64,000 bases of DNA, from contig DATBPY010000023.1 in NCBI GenBank assembly GCA_036561085.1, positions 14,792-78,791 of the forward strand. Reading direction: 5' to 3'. This stretch comes from CAILHX01 sp036561085 (GTDB taxonomy: Bacteria > Pseudomonadota > Gammaproteobacteria > Burkholderiales > Methylophilaceae). Shown here piece by piece: positions 52,983-60,411 of the stretch; the stretch's first letter is position 1, and every line of letters begins with the position of its first letter. Below the pieces are notes generated by a model, which did not search any database, was not told where the DNA came from, and saw nothing but the letters and a program-made list of their open reading frames with translations. Both the position numbers and the translations under genes were made by a program.

Positions 52983-53486
52983 TTATTCGTTGCCGGACGG
53001 ATGGTTTCCGCCTTCGTTACGAATCCAGGAGATGATCTTCAATACTTCGTCAGGCTTCAAACCATCGGTAGGATCGGTAGGGTTCATCAGACCTAAGCCT
53101 TTAGCACCCATGCCCCCATTGGTGCCGTTCCAGATGGTTTCAAACATACCTTTATTGGTAGCATCTTTTGGATATCTGAAGGTAGGGCCTAACAAGCCAG
53201 GGCCTACTTGACCTTTAGCTTCAGGTCCGTGGCACTGAGTACAGGAGTAATAGCCGAATCTTTTTTTACCGGCTTTGATAGCCTCTTCGTTACCGATATA
53301 AGGATTCTTGCCGGTTGCCAAGAATTCCTTAGCGGCCGGAGTATCGAATAATTCCGGCGCAATCTTGATTGGCGAGCCATCGGTTGTGGTTACCAGATCG
53401 ATCGCCGCAGCCTTCAGGGGCAGTGCTAGTGCAGCGAGTGCGAGCATAGAAACCAAGAAAGTGGTTTTTACTTTATTGCCTAACAT
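52983..53486 (-). CDS. xoxG: Cytochrome c-L, electron acceptor of XoxF
   Basis: A 167-residue exported mono-haem cytochrome of the MxaG/XoxG type. The signal peptide covers about 1-28 (cleavage near KAAAID). Haem attaches at SCTQCHG (Cys82, Cys85, His86). AGGAG stands before the ATG. Position after xoxF-xoxJ supports its role as the direct acceptor from the methanol dehydrogenase. A lipidated paralogue follows downstream. Confidence 0.9.
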   Translation of the reverse strand: MLGNKVKTTFLVSMLALAALALPLKAAAIDLVTTTDGSPIKIAPELFDTPAAKEFLATGKNPYIGNEEAIKAGKKRFGYYSCTQCHGPEAKGQVGPGLLGPTFRYPKDATNKGMFETIWNGTNGGMGAKGLGLMNPTDPTDGLKPDEVLKIISWIRNEGGNHPSGNE

Positions 53487-53525
53487 GACATCTCCTCTTT
53501 GATAATTGTATTCAAGTTGTAATTT

Positions 53526-53567
53526 AAAAAAAATGCACTAGTTCGTACTTGAATAACGAACTAGCGC
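53526..53567 (-). terminator. Intrinsic terminator between xoxJ and xoxG
   Basis: An eleven-base stem (GCGCTAGTTCG with CGAACTAGTGC on the minus strand, one G-T pair) and an eleven-base loop are followed by eight T on the minus strand. It would terminate or attenuate xoxFJ transcription before xoxG. Confidence 0.8.
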
Positions 53568-53605
53568 AAATCCCGTTGACGACAGAATTATGCCAGAAAA
53601 AAGCC

Positions 53606-54514
53606 TTATTCTGACTTCGGTATGACATCTCCCTTTGGTTCATCTTTTCTCTTGAATTCCAGCTTGTCGCCTTCAACAACAGGTACGTGAGGAACGCCAT
53701 AGTCATCCAGTATCTTGTTGATTTTATCCACATTGCGATCAAGAGCGCCTTGTATCATCGCCATACGTTCCTTGTCTTTATGGCGCACACCTATAGAGAT
53801 ATTCCAGTACTCTTTGCCTTTAGGGTTGACTCCCTCATATTCAGGAATAGGTACTACCACCAAAGGTATTTTGGCATGTTTAGCGAAATAGCCGCCTATC
53901 GGACCCCAATCAATGACAATGTCTGCTTTTCCGGCGACCAAGTCGTCAACCAGATAGCTGGACGGCAAGTTCAAATCGCGTTGCATACGATATGGGTGTG
54001 CATTTTCCATCAGATCGTGGTCTCTGAGCGGAATGGTCGCAGGGCTTTGCCCGTCGATGGCGATGACGCCTTTGCGTAGATCAGGAGAATCCCAATCTTT
54101 AATGTTGTAACCACTATCCTTGCGATAAATAAATACATGGCCGGAGCGGTAATAAGGTTTCGACGTTCTCATCATGTCGTTATCGCTGGTAGTGCTCATG
54201 ACTACATCGCAACGGTTGGCGTTAAGAGTATTACGGATAAAACCCATGCGGTCAGGCCAGAACTGAAAGGACAGTTTTTTGCCTAAATCGGCAGCCAATA
54301 CGGCTGCTATCTTGTTCTCGAAACCTTCTTGTTTGGAGTTGGAGTAAGGCAGAAAGTCTGGATCTGCACATACTTTGAATTCGGTACCATCATCTACACG
54401 CATTGCTTCGCCTGGCCTACCTGAATTCAAGTCAACAGGTATATCGTCGGCGGCATATGCAATGCCTGCCATCGTTAAGGCAAGAATTAAAAATGTAAGT
54501 TTTTTTAGCATCAT
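53606..54514 (-). CDS. xoxJ: Quinoprotein dehydrogenase-associated periplasmic binding protein XoxJ
   Basis: A 302-residue exported solute-binding-protein-like protein. The signal peptide covers about 1-21 (AYAADD). The mature part has FKVCADPDFLPYSN and DRMGFIRNTLNANRCDVVM, characteristic of the MxaJ/XoxJ family. XoxJ is thought to help maturation or cofactor loading of the dehydrogenase rather than nutrient transport. It lies between xoxF and xoxG with hairpins on both sides. Confidence 0.92.
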   Translation of the reverse strand: MMLKKLTFLILALTMAGIAYAADDIPVDLNSGRPGEAMRVDDGTEFKVCADPDFLPYSNSKQEGFENKIAAVLAADLGKKLSFQFWPDRMGFIRNTLNANRCDVVMSTTSDNDMMRTSKPYYRSGHVFIYRKDSGYNIKDWDSPDLRKGVIAIDGQSPATIPLRDHDLMENAHPYRMQRDLNLPSSYLVDDLVAGKADIVIDWGPIGGYFAKHAKIPLVVVPIPEYEGVNPKGKEYWNISIGVRHKDKERMAMIQGALDRNVDKINKILDDYGVPHVPVVEGDKLEFKRKDEPKGDVIPKSE

Positions 54515-54565
54515 AATTTCCTAGTTAATTAGTCGTCTCGGGCTCTCAATAGTCTAGCCTGGCAG

Positions 54566-54596
54566 ATAAAAAGCACCCCGCCGAGGCGGGGTGCTT
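54566..54596 (-). terminator. Intrinsic terminator after xoxF
   Basis: Twelve-base GC-rich arms AAGCACCCCGCC and complement with a short GA centre, followed by T-rich sequence on the minus strand. Two further small inverted repeats lie between it and the xoxF stop (54608-54657). Confidence 0.85.
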
Positions 54597-54652
54597 ATGT
54601 GACACACTAACTAACGGTTAGTTCTGTAAATTTAGAGTCTTACGACTTTAAA

Positions 54653-56548
54653 TTACAGGCTGAACACGTTCAGTACACCGCCGCCAGGAGCAGCATTGTA
54701 CTTCGTCAGTTCAGCATAACCACCAGCAGCACCAAGAGCGTCTGTTGGAGTGGTCAGACCCAGGTTCATCGCCACGCCAGCCCAACCGCCGATACCGGAC
54801 AGTACGCCAACGTATTGCTTACCTGCATGGCCGTAGGTGAAGGCATTGCCGATCACGCCGGAACCAACTTGGAACTTCCACAGTTCCTTACCGGTGTTAG
54901 CGTCAAGAGCCTTGAACCAACGATCCAGGGTGCCGTAGAACACCAGATCAGAAGCGGTGGTCAGAGCACCACCCCAAGCGGAGAATTTCTCCTTGTTGTA
55001 CCACTTGGCTTTGTTGGTCATAGGATCGTAAGCGCCGAAGCCGCCCATCACGCCATCAGGACCAGGGAACATGGTCAGGGTAGCGCCAACCCAAGGTTGA
55101 CCTGCAACATACTTGGACTCAACTGGCTCGTAGGTCATGCAAACGTGGTTGAGTGGGGTATATACCAGGCCGGTACGTGGGGAGTAAGCAGCTGGCTGCT
55201 GGTCCTTGGTACCCAATGCTGCTGGGCAAACACCCTTGGCATTGTAGTCTTGGTGGGTAGAAGCGGATGCCAACTTGTTAGGCACACCGGTCTTCATATC
55301 AACATCTGTTGCCCAGTTCACGAATGGGTGAACTTTTTGAGCTGCAATCAGAGTGCCGGTATGAGCATTCCAGGTGTAAGCGAAACCGTTACGGTCATGG
55401 TGCCAAGCGTAGGTCTTGCCGCCCTTGTCGAACAGGATTTCTTCGTTGATGCCATCATAATCCCACTCATCGTGTGGGGTCATTTGCATCGCCCATTTAG
55501 CCATACCGGTGTCCAGGTCGCGAGCCCAGGTGGTCATGGACCACTTGTTGTCGCCAGGACGTACGTCTGGATTCCAAACGGATGGGTTACCGGAACCGTA
55601 GTAAACCAGATTGGTACGTGGGTCATATGGCCACCAGCCCCATACGGAACCGCCACCATGTTGCCAACCGTCTTTAACTGCTTGTGGCTTGAGCCAGGTC
55701 TTTACGCCCAGGTCGGTTTCACCGATCTTCAGTTGGTCGTTAGGGATCTTCTTGAAGGAACCGCCTTGCTTGTTACCGCCATTGACATCTTCGTATACAG
55801 ACAGAGCGTTGTATTGAGGATTGTCTTTGTTGGTGTCAGCATTGATCAGCACTTCGCTGTCTGGGCCCATGCTGTATGCGCGCCATGCCAAAGAACCGTC
55901 CTTGATGTTGTAAGCGCTGATGTGGCAACGAACACCGAATTCAGCACCGGAGCAACCGGTCAGGATCAAGTCTTTTCTGATTTGTGGAGCATTGGTGTTG
56001 GTAGCGCCAACCTTAGGATCGTTAACTTTAACGTCCCAAACTTTAGCACCGGTCTTTGCATCCAGAGCAATCAACACACCGTCGTTTTGTTGCAACAGTA
56101 CCTTGCCGTCACCGAAGCCCAGACCACGGTTCACGTTGTCGCAGCACAGAACTGCTTGAACGGATGGATCTTGTTTAGGGAAATAAGCCCAAACGATCTT
56201 TTGATTGTCGTTCAGATCAAGTGCGTACACGTTGTTTGGGAATGCGGTATGAACATACATCATGTTACCGATAACCAAAGGAGCACCTTCATGGCCGCGG
56301 TTTACACCGGTAGCGAAAGTCCAAGCTGCTTTAACGTTCTTGACGTTGCCTTTGTTGATTTGGGACAGTTTTGAATAACCTTGGTTATCATATTGACCGC
56401 GTGGGTCTGCCCAGTTGTTTGCATCTTTCATTGCGGCTTCGTGGTCTGCAGCTGCAACAGCTACATTAGCAGCCGTCGCGGCCATAGGCATAGCTATGGA
56501 CATACCAGCTGCCAGCCCGAGGGCCAACTTGATTTTATTAATCTCCAT
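54653..56548 (-). CDS. xoxF: Lanthanide-dependent PQQ methanol dehydrogenase
   Basis: A 631-residue periplasmic eight-bladed quinoprotein that oxidises methanol. The signal peptide covers about 1-27. The adjacent disulfide Cys135-Cys136 (VLCCDN), metal ligands Glu203 (GAEFG) and Asn321 (GSGNPS), catalytic Asp363 and the extra Asp365 (EWDYDG) are all present. That second Asp marks XoxF over the calcium enzyme MxaF, which has Ala there. The ATG at 56548 is set by GGAG eight bases upstream; the open frame continues to 56713 without similarity. There is no mxaI nearby. It heads xoxF-xoxJ-xoxG. Confidence 0.97.
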   Translation of the reverse strand: MEINKIKLALGLAAGMSIAMPMAATAANVAVAAADHEAAMKDANNWADPRGQYDNQGYSKLSQINKGNVKNVKAAWTFATGVNRGHEGAPLVIGNMMYVHTAFPNNVYALDLNDNQKIVWAYFPKQDPSVQAVLCCDNVNRGLGFGDGKVLLQQNDGVLIALDAKTGAKVWDVKVNDPKVGATNTNAPQIRKDLILTGCSGAEFGVRCHISAYNIKDGSLAWRAYSMGPDSEVLINADTNKDNPQYNALSVYEDVNGGNKQGGSFKKIPNDQLKIGETDLGVKTWLKPQAVKDGWQHGGGSVWGWWPYDPRTNLVYYGSGNPSVWNPDVRPGDNKWSMTTWARDLDTGMAKWAMQMTPHDEWDYDGINEEILFDKGGKTYAWHHDRNGFAYTWNAHTGTLIAAQKVHPFVNWATDVDMKTGVPNKLASASTHQDYNAKGVCPAALGTKDQQPAAYSPRTGLVYTPLNHVCMTYEPVESKYVAGQPWVGATLTMFPGPDGVMGGFGAYDPMTNKAKWYNKEKFSAWGGALTTASDLVFYGTLDRWFKALDANTGKELWKFQVGSGVIGNAFTYGHAGKQYVGVLSGIGGWAGVAMNLGLTTPTDALGAAGGYAELTKYNAAPGGGVLNVFSL

Positions 56549-56684
56549 GTTGAATCTCCGTAGTGATTTACTTACTAAGGGTTTTAGAGAAGCCTCCCTT
56601 TTCGTCCGAGCCACTGTATAAAACATTAACTCACATCGATAGAAAAGATAGACTCCGCTGCATTTTGTATATGCAGCTAATGCG

Positions 56685-56713
56685 ATACTAGAGCAGTCAT
56701 AATCGAATTGCAA
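56685..56713 (-). promoter_or_regulatory. Predicted xoxF promoter
   Basis: On the minus strand TTGCAA (56708-56713) and TAGTAT (56685-56690) are separated by 17 bp. Transcription would start near 56678, giving a leader of about 130 nt ahead of the xoxF ATG. A small inverted repeat (CTGCAT/ATGCAG, 56657-56675) lies at the start of that leader. The rest of this 272-bp divergent spacer shows no gene. Confidence 0.5.
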
Positions 56714-56820
56714 TACTCATTTACAAATTTATTTACATGTTCGAACGAGTGCCCAGCGATGTTATGATGAAAGTAATTGAAAATACTCCAAAAAACCTGT
56801 AATCGATCCATCATTTCTCT

Positions 56821-57771
56821 ATGATTTTACCTGTAAATAGCCCTCTTTTTCCTGAGCTGGAACCCTACCGCACGGGATTTTTGGCAGTCTCGGGAACGCA
56901 TTCTATCTATTTCGAGGAATGTGGAAATCCTGCCGGCATGCCCGTCGTCGTATTGCACGGTGGCCCAGGGAGCGGATGCAATCCCGGTCAGCGGCGTTAT
57001 TTTGATCCTGTCTATTATCGAATCATACTTTTCGATCAACGCGGTTGCGGTCGTAGCCTGCCGCCGGGCAGTATCGAAGATAACACTACGCAACATCTAG
57101 CGGATGACATGGAGCGTTTGCGAGAGCATCTGAATATTCAACAATGGCTGATATTCGGCGGTTCATGGGGCAGCACATTGGCGTTGTTTTACGCATCTAT
57201 ATATAAGGAGCGTGTCAAAGGATTGCTATTGAGAGGCATATTTTTGGCTAGCCCCGCAGAGATCAACTGGTTTTTATACGATGTACGGCAATTTTTCCCG
57301 GACGCATGGGAAGAGTTCGTGGCACCTTTGTCGGCAGCAGAGCGCGGAATGGTTCTGGATGCCTATAGCCAACGTATATTCGGAGTCCAACAGGCGGAAG
57401 CTATTGCTGCCGCCAAAAGATGGAACGCTTTTGAATCGGCGATCATGCGCCTTATTCCAGATCCACCTTCGTCAGCATCTAATGAGATGATAGTTGCGAG
57501 GCTAAGGGTGCATTTACATTACCTGATGAATGATTGTTTCCTGCCACAGCCATTGCTGGATCAAGTGGATAAATTGCGCCAGATTCCTACTATCGTCGTG
57601 CATGGCAGATACGACATGGTTTGCCCTGTTCAAACCGCTTTTGCTTTGCATCGTGCGTGGCCCGAGGCAGAATTTCATATCGTGGCGGATGCCGGACATG
57701 CCGCAGTCGAACCGGGCACTCAAGCCGCTTTGATTGCAGCAACCGAACGCTTCAAGCTGCTTATTGTATAA
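56821..57771 (+). CDS. pip: Prolyl aminopeptidase
   Basis: A 316-residue alpha/beta-hydrolase that removes N-terminal proline. The oxyanion region HGGPGSGCNPG, the DQRGCGRS segment, the nucleophile elbow GGSWGSTLAL, the Asp in GRYDMVCPV and the His in AGHAA make a full catalytic set. It is divergent from xoxF and seven bases ahead of the YihY fusion, with which it is likely co-transcribed. Confidence 0.96.
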   Translation: MILPVNSPLFPELEPYRTGFLAVSGTHSIYFEECGNPAGMPVVVLHGGPGSGCNPGQRRYFDPVYYRIILFDQRGCGRSLPPGSIEDNTTQHLADDMERLREHLNIQQWLIFGGSWGSTLALFYASIYKERVKGLLLRGIFLASPAEINWFLYDVRQFFPDAWEEFVAPLSAAERGMVLDAYSQRIFGVQQAEAIAAAKRWNAFESAIMRLIPDPPSSASNEMIVARLRVHLHYLMNDCFLPQPLLDQVDKLRQIPTIVVHGRYDMVCPVQTAFALHRAWPEAEFHIVADAGHAAVEPGTQAALIAATERFKLLIV

Positions 57772-57777
57772 ATTGGT

Positions 57778-59067
57778 ATGCTGGTAAAGAAAACACAAAA
57801 GGTTCGTCAATTAGCTAGCGATGCTGTCGCTACTGTGGTCGCATCAAAGGCCGCGATCGATCGGCATCGTTATAGCACCCCCTTATTCGTTTTGCGCCAG
57901 GCTTTAAGTGCTTTCAACCGTCATAACGGTTTTGGTATTGCGGCATCGTTATCGTTTTATGCCATGTTTGCCATGATCCCGATGGCGTTATTGATTTTCT
58001 TTTTGCTCAGCCATTTTGCCGTTTCCTCCAGTTACGCGATCGCCAAGCTCACCGTTCTGGTAAGCCATCTGGTGCCCAAGTACAGTCACCGCATCATGAT
58101 AGAGGTTTACAACATATCCAGGCAAAAGGCCATTTGGGGTGTATTCGGCATGTTTGGTTTGTTATGGGTAAGCAAACCATTGGCAGGCGCACTGCAAAAT
58201 GCATTTTTTACTATTGCGGGGGAGGTAGAACAGCGATCTTTTTTGCGCCGCAACGTGGAAGATGTTTTTGGGGTGTTGGGTATTTTGCTATTGTTTTTTC
58301 TGTTTTCGTTCAGCGGTTTGATGTTGGAGAAGGTGATAGGCGACTTCACGCACTTGCCCTGGTTTGCCGTGGGCTTGAATTGGTTAGGTTCTTTGCTGGT
58401 AAGTGCAGTGCTGATGACTTTGCTGTCGCGTACCTTTTATCCAGGCAAGGTTTATTGGAAGCATCTATTCCTAGGCTCATTTATCACGGTTGCCATATGG
58501 AGCGCCATGCGGCCGGCTTTCGGTTTGTTCATGGCAATCAATCATTCATACAGTACGGTGTTTGGTGGAATGAAAAGCCTATTCCTATCTATAGGCTGGT
58601 TGTATTCTTGTTTTGCCGTCTTGTTGCTGGGCATAGAAATCATCGCTGCACTGAATAAACGTCAAGTATTAATGCTGAAAGGCCTTTTCACGGGTGCGCC
58701 GACCGACACTGAGCACTATTATGAAAAGCTGATGATGCAATTCGGGCGCGTGTACCAAAAAGGAAACGCGATTTTCCGTAGCGGGGAAACCGAACGCGAC
58801 ATGTTCTATGTGCTTTCCGGCAAAGTAGTCGTTCAAAAAGCAGGTAGAGTGATACGGACTCCAGAAGCCGGAACTTATTTCGGCGAAATGTCATTTTTGA
58901 CGGGCGAGGCGCGTACTGCCGATGCTTATGCAGCGGAAGACGGCACTCAGGTGGTTGCGATCAGTCCTGAAAATCTGGAAATGCTGCTATTGGCAGAACC
59001 TCAGGTTGCTGTCGACTTTCTGAAGCAGATGGCACAGCGGTTGCATGATGCCAGTTCGATGCGCTGA
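57778..59067 (+). CDS. YihY-type membrane protein fused to cyclic-nucleotide-binding domain
   Basis: A 429-residue protein. Residues about 35-300 form a YihY/BrkB (UPF0761) membrane domain with six spans, recognisable from FNRHNGFGIAASLSFYAMFAMIPM and WRS-like GAMxSLFLSIGWLYSCF sequence. Residues about 315-425 form a cNMP-binding domain (GNAIFRSGETERDMFYVLSGKVVV, then GTYFGEMSFLTGEARTADAYA, the phosphate-binding cassette). The known YihY proteins end after the membrane part. Regulation of the membrane domain by a nucleotide is plausible. It starts seven bases after pip. Confidence 0.88.
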   Translation: MLVKKTQKVRQLASDAVATVVASKAAIDRHRYSTPLFVLRQALSAFNRHNGFGIAASLSFYAMFAMIPMALLIFFLLSHFAVSSSYAIAKLTVLVSHLVPKYSHRIMIEVYNISRQKAIWGVFGMFGLLWVSKPLAGALQNAFFTIAGEVEQRSFLRRNVEDVFGVLGILLLFFLFSFSGLMLEKVIGDFTHLPWFAVGLNWLGSLLVSAVLMTLLSRTFYPGKVYWKHLFLGSFITVAIWSAMRPAFGLFMAINHSYSTVFGGMKSLFLSIGWLYSCFAVLLLGIEIIAALNKRQVLMLKGLFTGAPTDTEHYYEKLMMQFGRVYQKGNAIFRSGETERDMFYVLSGKVVVQKAGRVIRTPEAGTYFGEMSFLTGEARTADAYAAEDGTQVVAISPENLEMLLLAEPQVAVDFLKQMAQRLHDASSMR

Positions 59068-59298
59068 CGCGACCTTCACCACTATATAGTGTAGTAAGTG
59101 GGGTGGTGTGACACAAAAAGATGTGCAATAGGTCGACTTTAGATCATAGAAGTGTTTTACAATGATTCTTGACGGCATGCATATCGAGTGATTAAAACTC
59201 CATGCTGCCGCCCTCTGCTAATTAGAAGTTACAAGCTGGACTGCTATGCCTATCGCCGCGAAAAGTGACGATGAACTTGCGACAAAAGGGGGATTGGG

Positions 59299-60411
59299 AT
59301 GTCGTTTGAACATGGTGAAAGTGATCTGGGTATTCTGGGCGAGCCTGTTGCCTTGATTATTGATGATGAATTTACCAGCCGAGTTATCCTCAATAAGATC
59401 ATCAGCGGTATCCATCCGAATATCACAGTAGAACCTTTCTCCAATCCCATTGCTGCCATGGACTGGGCCAAATTAAACTTGCCCGACATCATTTTAGTGG
59501 ATCATATGATGAATGCCATGTCCGGCGTTGAATTGATCAAGCATATGCGACGCATCCCTCATCTGGTAGATGTGCCCATCGTGTTCGTTACCGCCAATGA
59601 AGATCGCGATGTGAGATATCAAGCGCTGTCAGGCGGTGCGACGGATTTCATCCTTAAGCCCATTGATCCATATGAATGCCAAACGCGCTGTCGTAATCTG
59701 CTGTCCATGCGCATCTATCAGAGGCTGATACTGGAAAGGACTCAATCTTTAGAACAAGCCATAGCCGTTGCAACCCAACCTATTATTGAAAGAGAGCATG
59801 AAACACTTTTCAGGCTGGCAAAAGCCGGAGAGTTTCGCGATGCCGACACCAGCAATAGCGTACCGCGCATGGCAAAGTACTCTAGTCTAATTGCCCAAGG
59901 CTTGGGACTGAAAGCAGAGCATTGCAATTTGATAGAATTTGCTGCTCCAATGCATGATATTGGAAAAATAGGTGTGCAAGATCAAATACTTACTAAGCCT
60001 GGGAAGCTTAATTTTTCCGAGTTTGAGATGATGAAGAAACATCCTTTGATAGGATATGAGATACTGCAAAACAGCTCTTCAAAATTCATTCGCTTGGGAG
60101 CCGAGATCGCACTTAGCCATCATGAAAAATTCGATGGGAGCGGGTACCCCTATGGTACCAAAGGCGATGAGATTCCTTTGGAGGCACGCATCGTGGCAGT
60201 TGCTGATGTATATGATGCGCTTACTTCCGCAAGGCCATACAAAACCCCTTGGTCAGTAGAACAAACATTGGATTATCTGACAAACAACAAAGGCTCACAT
60301 TTTGACCCTGATTGCGTCAACGCATTCATGTTGCAATACGAAAAAGTGAAGGTAATACAGCAACAATTACCGGATTTGCCGGACCCTTCCGGGCTTAAGG
60401 TGGCGAAATGA
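59299..60411 (+). CDS. rpfG: RpfG-like response regulator with HD-GYP phosphodiesterase
   Basis: A 370-residue two-domain protein. The receiver domain (about 15-135) has phospho-acceptor Asp68 (ILVDHMM) and Lys in FILKPID; the HD-GYP domain (about 165-350) has HDIGKIG and HHEKFDGSGYP, the full catalytic set for c-di-GMP hydrolysis. It is coupled to the RpfC-like kinase by ATGA, so it is the cognate regulator. GGGGGA stands ahead of the ATG. The 231-bp upstream gap holds a small palindrome (CACTATATAGTG, 59080-59091) and no gene. Confidence 0.93.
   Translation: MSFEHGESDLGILGEPVALIIDDEFTSRVILNKIISGIHPNITVEPFSNPIAAMDWAKLNLPDIILVDHMMNAMSGVELIKHMRRIPHLVDVPIVFVTANEDRDVRYQALSGGATDFILKPIDPYECQTRCRNLLSMRIYQRLILERTQSLEQAIAVATQPIIEREHETLFRLAKAGEFRDADTSNSVPRMAKYSSLIAQGLGLKAEHCNLIEFAAPMHDIGKIGVQDQILTKPGKLNFSEFEMMKKHPLIGYEILQNSSSKFIRLGAEIALSHHEKFDGSGYPYGTKGDEIPLEARIVAVADVYDALTSARPYKTPWSVEQTLDYLTNNKGSHFDPDCVNAFMLQYEKVKVIQQQLPDLPDPSGLKVAK

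Noticed and set aside
54815..56374. A 519-codon open frame antisense to xoxF
   Set aside because: It lies fully opposite a gene with intact catalytic residues, its translation resembles no family and it follows the codon bias of xoxF in a shadow frame.
59080..59091. Perfect palindrome CACTATATAGTG in the spacer before rpfG
   Set aside because: It could be an operator, but a 12-base AT-rich palindrome without a second copy or a known binding protein is too weak to call.
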